From positions 122,263 to 186,262 of the forward strand of contig JADFUC010000847.1 in assembly GCA_019722365.1 (NCBI GenBank): a stretch of DNA of 64,000 nt, written 5' to 3'. A program made the translations under genes and the position numbers. Each line of letters opens with the position of its first letter. The first letter of the stretch is position 1. The notes below the pieces were generated by a model that searched no databases, had not been told where the DNA came from, and saw only the letters and a program-made list of their open reading frames with translations. This DNA comes from Lithospermum erythrorhizon (lineage: Eukaryota; Streptophyta; Magnoliopsida; Boraginales; Boraginaceae). This document shows, piece after piece, positions 1 to 18,699 of the stretch.

Positions 1-230
1 CATCTAGTTAAAGAACTTGTCCAATGGAATTTACCCACAATAAGTCCAACTTTCAAACATCATACAAAAGCCTCCATCTAGTTAAAGAAATTGACCGATG
101 GAATTTCTGTTATCCCCAAGAGAAGTATAGGATTTGTCACGAAAGATCAATTCAAAGGGAAGATCAAGAAGAACTCCAAGTCTGGCTAAATAGGACAAAT
201 CTGGAAAAATAATCATTCATAACTAAATAA
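1..230. repeat. Short direct duplication at the left edge
   Basis: CATCTAGTTAAAGAA followed by a related stretch ending in GATGGAATTT or AATGGAATTT occurs at 1-33 and again at 75-109. A 62-codon open frame over this stretch has no recognisable homology, so I do not call it a gene. Confidence 0.4.
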
Positions 231-473
231 ATACTCCGTAGTTGGCTTATCGATCCTTATATGGCAATTATTCGCTGCAATTGCCTAATAATGCTTGTTA
301 GCTAAAAGCAATTATGATACAACATGACACTGTGACTGACTAGACTGCTGTGAGATCATCCTAACACACCACGGAGAAAAGGAAATGCCAAAATATCCTC
401 TTCTTCGGGCAAGGATCCATCGCGCCAATTTCAGTCAAGGCCAATGGAACCGAAGTATTTCTGTTAATAGTTC

Positions 474-7971
<7,498 letters not shown>

Positions 7972-8068
7972 CACCAAATGTCCAAATTAATAACAAAATA
8001 TGAAAATATAGGAAACCTCAAAGAAAATGAGGAGACTCGTTACTATTATAGGGTTTAGAGATATATTC

Positions 8069-8081
8069 GTTATTTATACTA
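8069..8081 (-). promoter_or_regulatory. Candidate TATA box of P5CS
   Basis: On the minus strand AGTATAAATAAC lies about 100 bases upstream of the P5CS ATG, a plausible distance for a core promoter with a short leader. This is inferred from sequence and position only. Confidence 0.4.
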
Positions 8082-10220
8082 ATAATTCTGCCCGCCGTAT
8101 TTTACGCAGGAGATACAGATAATATCTCTACCCATTATTTATTTTCTTCTATCTCAATTCAATTAAAATATAAATCAATAAAAATAATAATATTAATAGA
8201 TAGATGAAAATATTAATTAATAATAATTGTATTGATAAAGTGAGATCAATTATAGTAAAATAATATTTTTTTTTAATAGATGATTAATTAAACTGCGACG
8301 AATGAGTTTTAAATATGACATTTAATAACATACTGTTTGTAATGTATTGATACGAGAACTGCTATATCTTGCCCATAAGAGATTTGCTCTAGTAAAATAC
8401 AAGAAAGTTAATAATAAATCTAACTGTGTTTTTTAAGGCTTATAATAATACGTGTAATATATACTCGTATAATATTATATGCATTAATTAGAAAAGATCT
8501 TTTTAAGTTTTGAGAAATGAATTTCTTTTTTTGTAAAATACGTCTGGCATAATTCGGATGTGATACTTGATTTACGTTTATACTCCATATTCTTACGAGT
8601 ATATAAATAGCAGCAGACAAAAAAATTACTTTATTAGTCAGTAACATATTTTATATTCATTTTGATTTTTTTATTTATCGTTATAGTTTAAATTTTTTGT
8701 TTCAAAATATTTATCGTTCTAACATAAAAAATTTATACTTCTACATTTCATCATATTTTTTGACTAATTTTTCCGCCATAAATTATCAACCAATTAATGA
8801 TATAATTTTAAATAATTATCATTTACTTGTTTTTTAATGTATTTTTAAATAATATTTTTTCCTTGAAATTATCACGTAAATGATTAGAATGACAAAAAAA
8901 TGGAGAGTGTCATATATAAATGGGGGAGTATTTTTTATGTTCTAGTAGTAATTAAAATGGCTAATGAGTGGCAAAAGAGGTGTTTGAAAATAGTTGGGGT
9001 CTTTTGTATTGGCTTTTTAAAGTGGGTGGGTCTGTTGCTGCGGAGAAAGAGGGTCGGGTGTTTAGCATTCATGTGATAATGCACAGAAAACTATAAACTA
9101 CTTAAATTTGGTTTTGTTTGTTTCTTGTTTTGTCTACAGTTCTGTGTAGCATCTCAATCAGAGGTTACATAGTCGAATAAAAAAAGGGGGGAGGGGAAGA
9201 AACAGGACATGTTAATTGGGACACCGCAGAGTTTCTCATGTGCTTTCTTGTGATCACTGTGCATGTACCAATCAGAAATGGGCAGGGTTGAGATGTGCCA
9301 AAATTGTAAATATTATGAGATTCGAATCCAGGATCTCTAAGTCACTTCTCGAAATTCTTCTAGATTTACATCAAGTATCAGCGAAAGCCTAATACGGAGT
9401 ATAAAATTTGGCATATGCCTTTTTTGAGTTTTGAGATTCATTGAAGTGTTGCCAGGTGTTTACTGTTTACTTTGATAGAGAGTACTAAATTGAGATAAAT
9501 TCATGATGTTGGAGCCATGCATTTATTTATATGCAAAGTCGCATGTGATAATTGAATCTGGACAGTTATTTTATTGTTTAAGTTCAATATAAACTTTTTT
9601 TAATTGGGAAATCAAGATTAGCTTGTTTACATTACGTATAATTCTTATGGAATACGATTGTATTTAGAAACAATATTATTCAAAATAAAAGAATTATTAT
9701 TGTAATTCTACACCAATTATGCAAAAGAGCGTTGAAATCAAATGACAACTTTGTTATATAAAAAATGATGAAGTCGTCATTGCTTGGCATGACTCACAGG
9801 AATACTCCTATCCTAAATATCTTGAAGCGACAGATAAATTCTGAAATATAATTGATTGATCAAGGCACATAAGTTCAATTCATAAGGTGTTAATGTTTCA
9901 TTTTCGCTTACAAAGTACTATGATGTTCGATTCTCGGAGTACTATTCAGTGCCACTCACTTTTCATCAGTTCTTGAAAAGTCACCATAGTCATGAACACG
10001 TCATTTTGCCTTTCGTCCATGTCAGTCATCATTTGTTCAGTTCCACCAAAATATTGTTTTTAATTGATGATCGATAATAATTCTCAATCTCATAAATATA
10101 TACTTCAAAAAAGAATATCAGATTATAAACAAACTAAGAAACATTTCAAAAAGTGAAATCCTTCTATTTATTATAAATCAAATAAAAAGTAACCCAGTCC
10201 TTCTTCCCCAAAAAAGGACC
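8082..10220. other. Gene-free AT-rich DNA upstream of P5CS
   Basis: No open frame with recognisable homology. 8660-8935 ends in GGGGGAGTA and may be a worn MITE. At about 9326-9346 GAGATTCGAATCCAGGATCT resembles a reversed tRNA-like B box, as in SINEs, but no full element could be delimited. Confidence 0.5.
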
Positions 10221-10227
10221 CTCCCAC

Positions 10228-10620
10228 CCCTAGGGTTGTAAGCGAGATGAACTGCAAACTTGACACGTTCGGTTAAAGCCTCGAATATAACGATTGAAAA
10301 GTTTGTGGCTCGAGGAGTTCAAAGAACCGAAAAATTTAAACATCGATTTGGTTTGAAAAATTTGAAGGTTTCATATTAAAATTCAGAAGCAATTCCAAGT
10401 TCAGAAAGAAATAAAGGGAATTTTCATGATAAAAATAAAAAGTGAAAAATTACAAATGTATATAATTTGTAGCTGAATCGGACATTAAACTGAATTCAAT
10501 CGAACCTAAAAGTAAAGGGTTTGAGATTCACTCCCAAAACTACATCGAGCTTGAACCTCAAACCTGAACTTTTTAGACAAACTACTCGGTTCTCTAACAC
10601 CACCATTAAACCCCTCCCTT
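10228..10620. repeat. Possible non-autonomous hAT-like repeat
   Basis: The segment starts with TAGGGTTGTAAGCGAGA and contains several GGTTCGA/TTCGAAC-like words. This resembles the better delimited hAT-like element at 50.9-51.3 kb, whose right end reads TTACAGCCCTA. The right end and a target duplication were not found here. Confidence 0.35.
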
Positions 10621-12960
10621 CCATTCCTTTAGTGGATTTACATGATGGTTGGTTGTACAATTTGGTGTGGTTTTCATTGTTTACATAATTTAATTTTATT
10701 TATAAATTAATATTTTAAATTTAAAGTTATCATTTTTTTGTTTCTTTAACATAAAACACTTGAATTGTTTAAACTAAACTTTGACAATCGTTATTTTTAG
10801 TGTATTAAAAATTTATAATTAAATTCATGGCAAGAATTTTCTTGAATATTAATATTATTTTTAGGTATTAATATAACTTCTACAAGATCGCTATTACAAT
10901 GTAACCAATGACGATGAATAAATTATAATTATAAATTTATAAAGATTTCGAATCTCCGGGCACCAAGATACATGATACAAGAAATTTTGTTTTCCTCACG
11001 TCCTTACATCATAACAAAATCACCCGCAATCGAATCATTCGAAGTTTTTTTTTTCCTTTCTTTCACGTCAACTTTCTCTTGAATATTTAGATTTTTTTTC
11101 TTATTTCTTTTACATAGTATCTGTTTTTAAAAAAGAGCAAGTGTATAGTTTCAGAGATGTAGTGATTCGAAAAAACTTTAAAGAAACGGCCGACTAGCCG
11201 AACACTACCGTTACAGAAAACTGGCGCGGCCTCAATTTCAGGCAGGAATTAAATTGATTAGCAATATCATTCATCTTATTACTGTTGTCTAAGGAGAATG
11301 GAAAAAGAAAGGTCTTCGATGTAAATTTTTCAACCAGATTGGACAATGGGTTGTGCCTTGCCAGTTTGCCGTTGTTGTTTGGGTGTTGAAGGCATATATT
11401 TCTGTAATTTGTTATATACACATACCCAAACGATGTTGATTTTTTGGGAATAAAATAGTATTTTATTTCACTTTCGCATTCTGAGTGTAGTAGTTAAGGA
11501 AGTTCGTTAGGGTAGAATTATCGTTTAATTTAAGAAGAATTACTTATTTGGGGTAATATAGGTGTTGCCATTATATTTTTAGTTTGTGTTTTTCCCGTCT
11601 TTTTTGCGTTGGTTACTACATTGCTCTCGAGGGAGGGAGTTCGATTGATATCCTCCATTAAAATTTTTATGTTTAGTTAGTGGGCGTTATTACTAGCGAC
11701 TTAAGGTTTGATTGGTGGTTGGCATTTTTGTTTGCAACCCGTATTATTGAAGGCATGTATAAAGGAGGTGATAGTGCTTCGCCGGTTATCGCCGTTATAC
11801 GCGAGGAGAGTGATGATGCGCCGCCGGTTCACCCAAAGCTTCTCATATCAGCATGATCATGTCCTACGATCGATAAGAATCAACTATCAAATTGGAGAGG
11901 GACAAGCGGCGTTTGTCTGTAAAGACAAATATGGTAGTTTTCTTTGATGTGACAATCCCCAGATGAGGAATTTGGCCATGAAACAAAAAGATTTATCGTT
12001 TTTCCTTCTTATTATTATTGTTATTATTGTTGCAAACTCATGGAAAATTTGTCAAATTACCATGAGTTTGAGTTTGAGGAAGGATATTACCATGAGTCCG
12101 GTTCAAGTATTGGGCCACATCTATTAGGTATCTTAGACTTACTCTAGGTTTAGGTTTAATGTGTCTATAAATAAGATACAATATTCTATTTTATATTCAA
12201 GTAATTTACCAATAAAATTTTCCTTCTATATTTTATCACATAGTGAAGAGCTAGAACATTGAGTTATGAAAAAATATGTTGAAGAAGATTGGGCGAAACA
12301 TTTCATCTATAGCATTTTATGAGAAGTTAATAGAATTTGATTGAAGAGTTTCATTCTTTATATTTTAAGTTGTTATAAATGATTAATGACATTTGGCATA
12401 TGAGTAGCTTTGCAGCCAAAGGAAATAGACAGATCGGTTTTGGTAGTGGATCGGATAATAAGTCTTTCAAGTTGTGTCTTGATACGCCTTGATCCAAATA
12501 GAAAAGCCTACAAAAAAGGTCGGTTAATGCATGAGGAAACACTCAGGCAGTCGAGTCGATTAAAGAGCCCAGATTATAGTTTAGCAAGAAGCCGATTTTA
12601 GGCGTGAAGTCGAGGAAACTTTCGCGGTTACATTTTGAGTTTACCTTTATAAGTGTTTGGATGAATTTATCTTATTGAATTCTTGATTGCCCCCATTACT
12701 ATCGAGTAGTAACGGTTCCGGCACATTAAGATGTTGGATAATAATGGTCTTCAGTGTCACCCATAATTGTCCTCTTAATTGAGGCTAAAAAATCAAGAGC
12801 CTGTTATTGACCTAACGGATCCTTGCCTCATGAAGGCGAAATTTGGATGAAGCAGCTATTTGCATATGGGACTTACCCCTGGACCATCTTGTGGCCCACC
12901 TCTTGGGGCAAATTGGCAATGGTAAAATTGTTCATACTCACTTTTTAGATAATTTTTCAA
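10621..12960. other. Intergenic DNA, possible LTR-like remnant near 12.0-12.3 kb
   Basis: No supported gene. Around 12150-12250, TCTATAAATAAGATACA followed by a downstream AATAAAA looks like an LTR promoter and poly(A) arrangement, but matching LTR ends or retroelement coding sequence were not seen. The 79-codon frame at 11708-11947 has locally higher GC and no family I recognise. Confidence 0.4.
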
Positions 12961-13300
12961 TTCTATTTTAATTTTTTGTCAAATATTTGGATGAGATTAT
13001 TAATTTCAATAAAATATTTGGATAGAGATATTATTTGGATGTCGTATTTTGCCGAGAATTTATTAAAATTAATTTATCTCACAAATGAGTATTGGACAAT
13101 TTATCCCTATCGGGTTTTATCCCAAAAAGTCAAAACAGGTTCGTTTGTGACACGATTGAGGACAGCTTTTGAAAGCATTAATGATCGAATGGGTCGTTTT
13201 AAAATAGAGTATGATCGAATGGTAAAACGTTTTTGAAGCATGTATAATTGAGCGTGTCGTTAAACCTTTTCTAAATAAGGCTACAGAGTTTTGAACTTCA
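12961..13300. repeat. Copy 1 of a local repeat family
   Basis: Resembles 14930-15290. Shared words include AAATGAGT followed by a GACAATTTATC or GAGCAATTTATC motif, then a TATCG/GATCG core, GTTTGTGACA-like text and runs of (T)GATCGAA with AACATGT/AAGCATGT. Diverged, non-coding. Confidence 0.45.
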
Positions 13301-13857
13301 TACCTCAAAAAAATGTCTACAGCCTCATATTATTATTCATATTTGTATATATATTATTATACATAGAAAACATTCATAATTTGCAAAACTGTCGCTCTAA
13401 TGGTTCAAGTACTAGTATTATATATGGGTTATAAAATTATAAAATATGAATGGATCAATTATTATTTAAATGAATTACTTATGTTTGGTTTGAATAATAC
13501 TATTCCCTCCAATACAAATCATAAGTCGATTAAGCCTTTTACACAACTTTTAAAAAGATACACAAATTATTCCTTTAACCTTAATCATTAGAAGCACTCG
13601 AGTTTCTAGTCATTTCTCAACAACAAGAACATAAAAGAGATTGATTCTATAAAAGAGGATGCCATTGAAGTTATTGATTCTATAAAAGAGATTTCTTCAA
13701 GTAGTGTGATGAATCTATGTAGATGATGCTTTGTATTTGTAGTATGTGATGATGGAAAGTTTCAGACCAAGTTGTACGATTGGGAAACACCATATACACC
13801 CCCAAATAATGTTTCTTTTAGAGTGAAATGGCAATTTTATCGCTAAATATAATTTTT

Positions 13858-14215
13858 TCAATTATTACACTTAAAAATAATGAGCAAAATATTACTTGCA
13901 CTCCAAAAAAACACTATTTGAATAGAACCGAATACCCCAAGGTTCGAGTTCGGCTTGTTCAATTTCGGACATAAAAGATTTAGCTGTTTCACGGTTAGCC
14001 GAATATCAATTTTAATATTACTGCTCGAATTCGGGTTAAGTTTTTCGAACCGTTCGAAAAAGCTCGATTCGAAATACAACTTAATAAAAAATACTCCATT
14101 GCAATTCAAAAGCCAAAATAAGATAATGAAATACAATCATTACAGTTTCAACTTCCAAGATTTACAAAATGTAGAAACTACTATACTAGTACCTAGTCAA
14201 AATTAATAATCGAAC
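13858..14215. repeat. hAT-like non-coding repeat rich in TTCGA words
   Basis: About 13915-14075 repeats GGTTCGAG, GAACCGTTCGAA and CTCGATTCGAA. The same texture occurs at 10.2, 26.9-27.5, 50.9 and 61.8 kb and is typical of worn non-autonomous hAT copies. Overlapping 80-90 codon frames on both strands are artefacts of this composition. Confidence 0.35.
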
Positions 14216-14929
14216 CCACAAAGCATAACAAAAACACTTAATCGAAGCTATTACAACTAAAAACCAAACATGCAAACTAAAAATCGTAACAGTCCAACCT
14301 AGATCCTCTATACTCAATCAGAAACAAAATGGATATGTCACATGAACTAGTGACAACGAGGTTACATATGGCGTAGTTTAGAAAGGAAGGTTAATTGAGG
14401 GAGCGTCTTAAGAGAAGAGAGAGAGATTTTTTTAAGAGAGAATAAAGAGTGTGAGAGAGAATGAGAATGAGATTAAGCCGATTAGGTTAGGTTAAGGGTG
14501 GGGCTTCTTGGATTGGATTGTTGAACTTGATAATGGATTTGGGGGGGACAGCGGTCCAAATATACTTAAATATCAGGCAGGAGATAAATTTTCGAGGCCG
14601 GACACCAAAGCAATATTTGAGGCAAGATATCCCGATTTAGTCAGCTTTCAAGATGGATTTCTATTCTCTTAAGATGATATGGAAGGTTTTAGAAAGTAGG
14701 GGTAAAAGGGAAAAGAAAAAACTTTTATTTATTGGAAACTAAAAAACGCAATAAATTTGAATAAAGTAGGTAAATTAGTAGCGCGTTCGGCGTCGTGTTT
14801 AAGCATTACACCGTTCGATGCATGTTCTAAAATAACATTTTTTTATAAATACGTGTTTAAAGTGTATCCACTTTTGAGAAGTGATACATCACGTTATAGC
14901 AGACATTAAGTTTGACTTGGGAGGAGGAA

Positions 14930-15290
14930 AATTCTTCAAACCTCATTATTGAGGTAATTTCTCAATTTTAATAAAATTTTGGGACGACATATTCACATTT
15001 GGGCCTATTTAAATACACAAATATTATTAAAAAAATGAATCATAATTAAAATATAAATATTTGCTCCAAAATTTTACTAAAATTGAAAAGGTACCTCAAA
15101 AATGAGTTTTGAGCAATTTATCACGATCGTTTTACTTCAAAGGCAAAGATTTAACATATGTTATAATGAAAGTACCAAGTGACATATTTTTTGAAACATG
15201 TGTGATAAAAAATGTCATTTGAAGCATCTATGATCGAATAATGTATGTTATAAAACATGTATCATCGAACATGTCATTAATCCAATCTTA
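14930..15290. mobile_element. Foldback MITE and copy 2 of the 13 kb repeat
   Basis: CATTATTGAGGTAATTTCTC with following AATTTTAATAAAATTTTGGG (14943-14982) is matched in inverted orientation by TCCAAAATTTTACTAAAATTG and GGTACCTCAAAAATGAG at about 15065-15110. These arms would form a long hairpin. Bases 15110-15290 resemble 13100-13260. Confidence 0.55.
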
Positions 15291-16028
15291 AACTCTTATG
15301 ATTTGAATCGGAGGAAATAGTAATTTAAAGTTCACCGTGAAACACAAATATAAATTATTAGTTTTGATACATAGCATTAATTATATTGATAAAGAAAATA
15401 ATTACAAAACAAATCAATTCTAGATAATAAAAAATTTTAAATTGAAGAATGATAAAGTTACCCACCTTATGATAAACTACAAATCGAGGCATGAGTATGG
15501 ATGTTCTTGGAACACAAAATCCAAATAATATTCTTGGAATACACAATCTGATTTTTCAAACATATTTAAAAAAAAAAATCAAATCTTGAATGAAAAATGA
15601 TAAATAAAATTAAATAATGTATGTTTTAGTTTGATTCAATTAATTCACATCATATTCACAGCTTAAATCTCCAATAAAAAAAATATTACTCAAAAACACC
15701 TATTATTTCCAATATTAATTTATTACACAAACACCTAATCCCAAACCTTCATCTAATCAAACCCAATTTAAAATAAAATTATTGCACAAACACAAAATAC
15801 AAATGGATTCATTCCACATATAATGACATATACTTACAAGTTACAATTGCTTTGCTAGCAATTGGCAATTTGATCTTCATTGCCAATCAACCATGTCAAT
15901 CAAAGTCTTAAATGGTTATTTTAGATCAAACCACAACAATTGGTTACAAGGACTATAATTATTCAACAGATTACAAAATGGAAATGGATAAACAAAATGA
16001 CACATTTGAATCTGCAAAGCACACAACA
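15291..16028. other. AT-rich 3' flank of the DC1 gene, no gene seen
   Basis: No open frame with homology and no clear repeat structure. The part nearest 16028 presumably holds the 3'UTR of the DC1-domain gene, which is read on the minus strand. Confidence 0.5.
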
Positions 16029-17273
16029 TCATGATGAGCTTAAAAACAGGCCAAGAGGAACTCCAGTTGTTGCCAGAGTTGCCACACTTGCAGCAACTTT
16101 TGCAGCAAGATAAATTTTTCTCTTAACTGTCATTTTTGGTTTTCCATCTCCACCTTGATTTTTATTAGATGATCCAGCAGGCTGATCCATTCCTATTCCA
16201 GAACCAATCATCCCCTGTCCTTGATGATAGATAACACCTTGATAATTCGTACCCTGCATTCCAAACGCAACCGGATTCGCTCCCTGCCCTTGATAGTACA
16301 TCATAGGTTGCATCATACCCATATAAAATACTGGATTCATTTGCATCGGGAGTCCTCCGAAAGGAACCCCGACACTATATCCCGAGGATGGTTGCACTGC
16401 TGGTGCAACCATCCTACGAGTGGTTAAACCACTCGGTACATTAAATGATCCAGCTAGTAGTTGCGCTTCAGAAGGTTGTGTAATCAACGCTCTGCTAGGT
16501 GAATCACTGGCAAAAACATCGTACCTGGGTGGCGGTTGCATTTGATAAGGTTGTGCAACCAGTGCTCGGGTGGCTACATCACTAGAAAAACCATCATATT
16601 TTCCATGTGGTAGTTCCACTGTTCCTTGCACTGGTAGCACAACCATCTCGCGAGTGGTCTGACCACTCGCGTCCTTATATGATCCAGGTGGTGGTTGAGC
16701 TTGGGAAGGCTTCTCAACCACCGCTCGGGTTTCTGACTCGTTGTCAGAAACATCAGGTGATCCAAGAACACATTCAGGATGAATATCAAGACAACATGTA
16801 TTACACCTATACCGCCAAAGATTACAAACCTGGCGACACACTGCACACCAACTAGGCTTCTCAGGCTGAAGTTTCAAGATATGTTGAGGATGCAGAGCAT
16901 GTTTCGCGGTCGGAGGAAGGAGAGTACAAAGGGGGTGAAGATCAACCTCACATTCTTCACATGAATAGAATAGTCCATTAACAAGGTCGCCACATAAATC
17001 GCAAAAGCGATCGTCGACGACCTTGTTTTGGAGGTGCAATGGATGGTTGGGGTGTAGATTTGATGATAAGGTTACAGGGCATGAGGCACAAAAGTCATGT
17101 AAATCAAATTCACATATGGCACAATTGTACCTTGTGCCTGAGCCTAAGGCATGGCAACCATCGCATGAGAACTCTATTGCATTAGTGAGTTCTTGAAGAG
17201 GGTGTTTAGGGTGGGTGGGGTGTTGTATGATATTGGTTTTTGATAGAGAAAATGGTCTCTCTAATTGAGCCAT
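16029..17273 (-). CDS. DC1-domain (Cys/His-rich C1) protein
   Basis: Single-exon gene for 414 residues. Three DC1 zinc-binding domains lie at about residues 18-62, 74-119 and 125-170. Each has the family pattern of HPxHPL, a CxxC pair, RYxC or FYSC, and LHxxC: CDGCHALGSGTRYNC, CDLCGDLVNGLFYSC and CAVCRQVCNLWRYRC. Such domains bind zinc and, in some plant members, lipids or partner proteins in stress and defence signalling; no function is fixed for this one. Residues 175-310 hold degenerate repeats built on TRALVxQP and QPPP. Residues 300-370 are rich in Met, Gln, Gly and Tyr (MQPMMYYQGQGANP). The last 30 residues are basic then hydrophobic (KRKIYLAAKVAASVATLA), possibly a tail anchor. This Met fits because the first DC1 motif follows within 20 residues. 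Confidence 0.9.
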   Translation of the reverse strand: MAQLERPFSLSKTNIIQHPTHPKHPLQELTNAIEFSCDGCHALGSGTRYNCAICEFDLHDFCASCPVTLSSNLHPNHPLHLQNKVVDDRFCDLCGDLVNGLFYSCEECEVDLHPLCTLLPPTAKHALHPQHILKLQPEKPSWCAVCRQVCNLWRYRCNTCCLDIHPECVLGSPDVSDNESETRAVVEKPSQAQPPPGSYKDASGQTTREMVVLPVQGTVELPHGKYDGFSSDVATRALVAQPYQMQPPPRYDVFASDSPSRALITQPSEAQLLAGSFNVPSGLTTRRMVAPAVQPSSGYSVGVPFGGLPMQMNPVFYMGMMQPMMYYQGQGANPVAFGMQGTNYQGVIYHQGQGMIGSGIGMDQPAGSSNKNQGGDGKPKMTVKRKIYLAAKVAASVATLATTGVPLGLFLSSS

Positions 17274-18699
17274 ATCTCAACTGTGTGTGTTGTGTGTGAA
17301 GTTCTTCAACATTTGTTGATCTAACTAGGAGGTAATGATTAATAAGTCAATGTCAACTTAGGGAACTTCGCCTTTGGTAGCAATTTGCAGTTATCAACTA
17401 ATTAACAAAAGTCAACCATTCCATATATTTCCATGATTTCATGTTTGATGCGAAATTTGACAACCAAGTTTTGTTTATTTTTCTAGTTTTGGGAAAGTTG
17501 GAAACATCATGTAGCAGGAAAGAATCAGAGGCATATACAACATCATTTGGCCCTCGGAGTATTTTTGTTTTCATCTTTTTATAAATTGGAATATTTATGT
17601 CATTTGATATGATTATCCTTCAAGGGATTTTGTATTCTACTCTCTCATGTCTATTATATTTAATACTTCCTCCCTCTCAAATTATATGATGATCTAAAAA
17701 GAAACATTTGTTTTATAATAATTGAGGTGTTTAGATTTTAATAATAAGCTTTTTTAGAAAATAAATGTCATAGATTTTATATTTTCCAATATAAATTTTT
17801 CTGTTGATCTATTGTAGCTTTTAATGTCAAAAGCAATAAATAAACTTTTAAATACAACGATAAATGCATTTTGAAAGAGGGGAGAAATACCAAATGAGAA
17901 AGTCAGGTGGTCGTATTATGGAATATTATTAAGCACCATAATAATAAATCTCGAGATTGAAGGTCGGGTCTTTTTAAATTGACAGGCCAGATTTATTTTA
18001 TTTAAAAAAACCTTCAAATGTATTTTGATTATGAAATTTATAGTCCTGCAACCCACACCTAACTCTTCAGTCCCATATTAGGCCTCTGATTTGCCTCCTC
18101 ATGCCCTCACTAATAGTGATAGATCGTGTCTCCACAAGTTTTGGTTATTATCATATTGATTTTAACTCTGATTCATAGCTTGCTAATTAGTGGAGTACTT
18201 TTTACATTTCAAAAGATTGTCAATTTAAATTTTTATGATAAACTTAAATATTTGTGTAGTCTCATATAATCAAAATTTTCATGTTAATAACAAAATATTT
18301 TGTGTACGTCTATACAAACTTTTTCGTTCTATTATAGCCAAAAATCCAAAATGCATGCCAAAAATATAGATAAGTCTATGTTAATTAAATGTAACCATCG
18401 TTCACTACTCACATCACTTCTGGTGCACAAATTATCACAAGGTTTTCCAATTTTAATATCACAAAGATTCAAAAAACATCCTTAAATCCATGGGATCATC
18501 TTAACATATGTGACAACAATAGTCACTAACAAACATGACCTAGCAATTCACTAACAATCTTAATCTCAAACCAGCGGGTGATAACACGATATCTTTTTTT
18601 CAATACTATTTTCAAGATACATATAGATTTTTGTCTTGAAAATAAGCTTGACCAAAACGAGCCTAGTGTACATTACTACATTACACAAGACTTGAAGTA
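17274..18699. other. Upstream region of the DC1 gene and 3' flank of the GT47 gene
   Basis: No gene. Bases just above 17273 should hold the DC1 promoter; no clear TATA box stands out. A Stowaway-like MITE occupies 17663-17890. The rest is AT-rich and featureless. Confidence 0.5.
17663..17890. mobile_element. Stowaway-like MITE
   Basis: The left end ATACTTCCTCCCTCTCAAAT is matched in inverted form by TTTTGAAAGAGGGGAGAAAT at the right, with about 228 bases between the outer ends. Size, ends and lack of coding capacity fit the Stowaway class. Confidence 0.6.

Noticed and set aside
24..212. 62-codon open frame at the left edge
   Set aside because: It overlaps a short direct duplication, has no recognisable motif and lies next to the P5CS 3' end. 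Length alone does not support a gene.
11708..11947. 79-codon open frame with a locally higher GC content
   Set aside because: No motif, no introns or neighbouring exons of the same frame, and no family resemblance. Possibly a repeat fragment.
16574..16846. Open frames on both strands within the DC1 gene
   Set aside because: They are shadows of the 414-residue DC1 frame and encode no known pattern.
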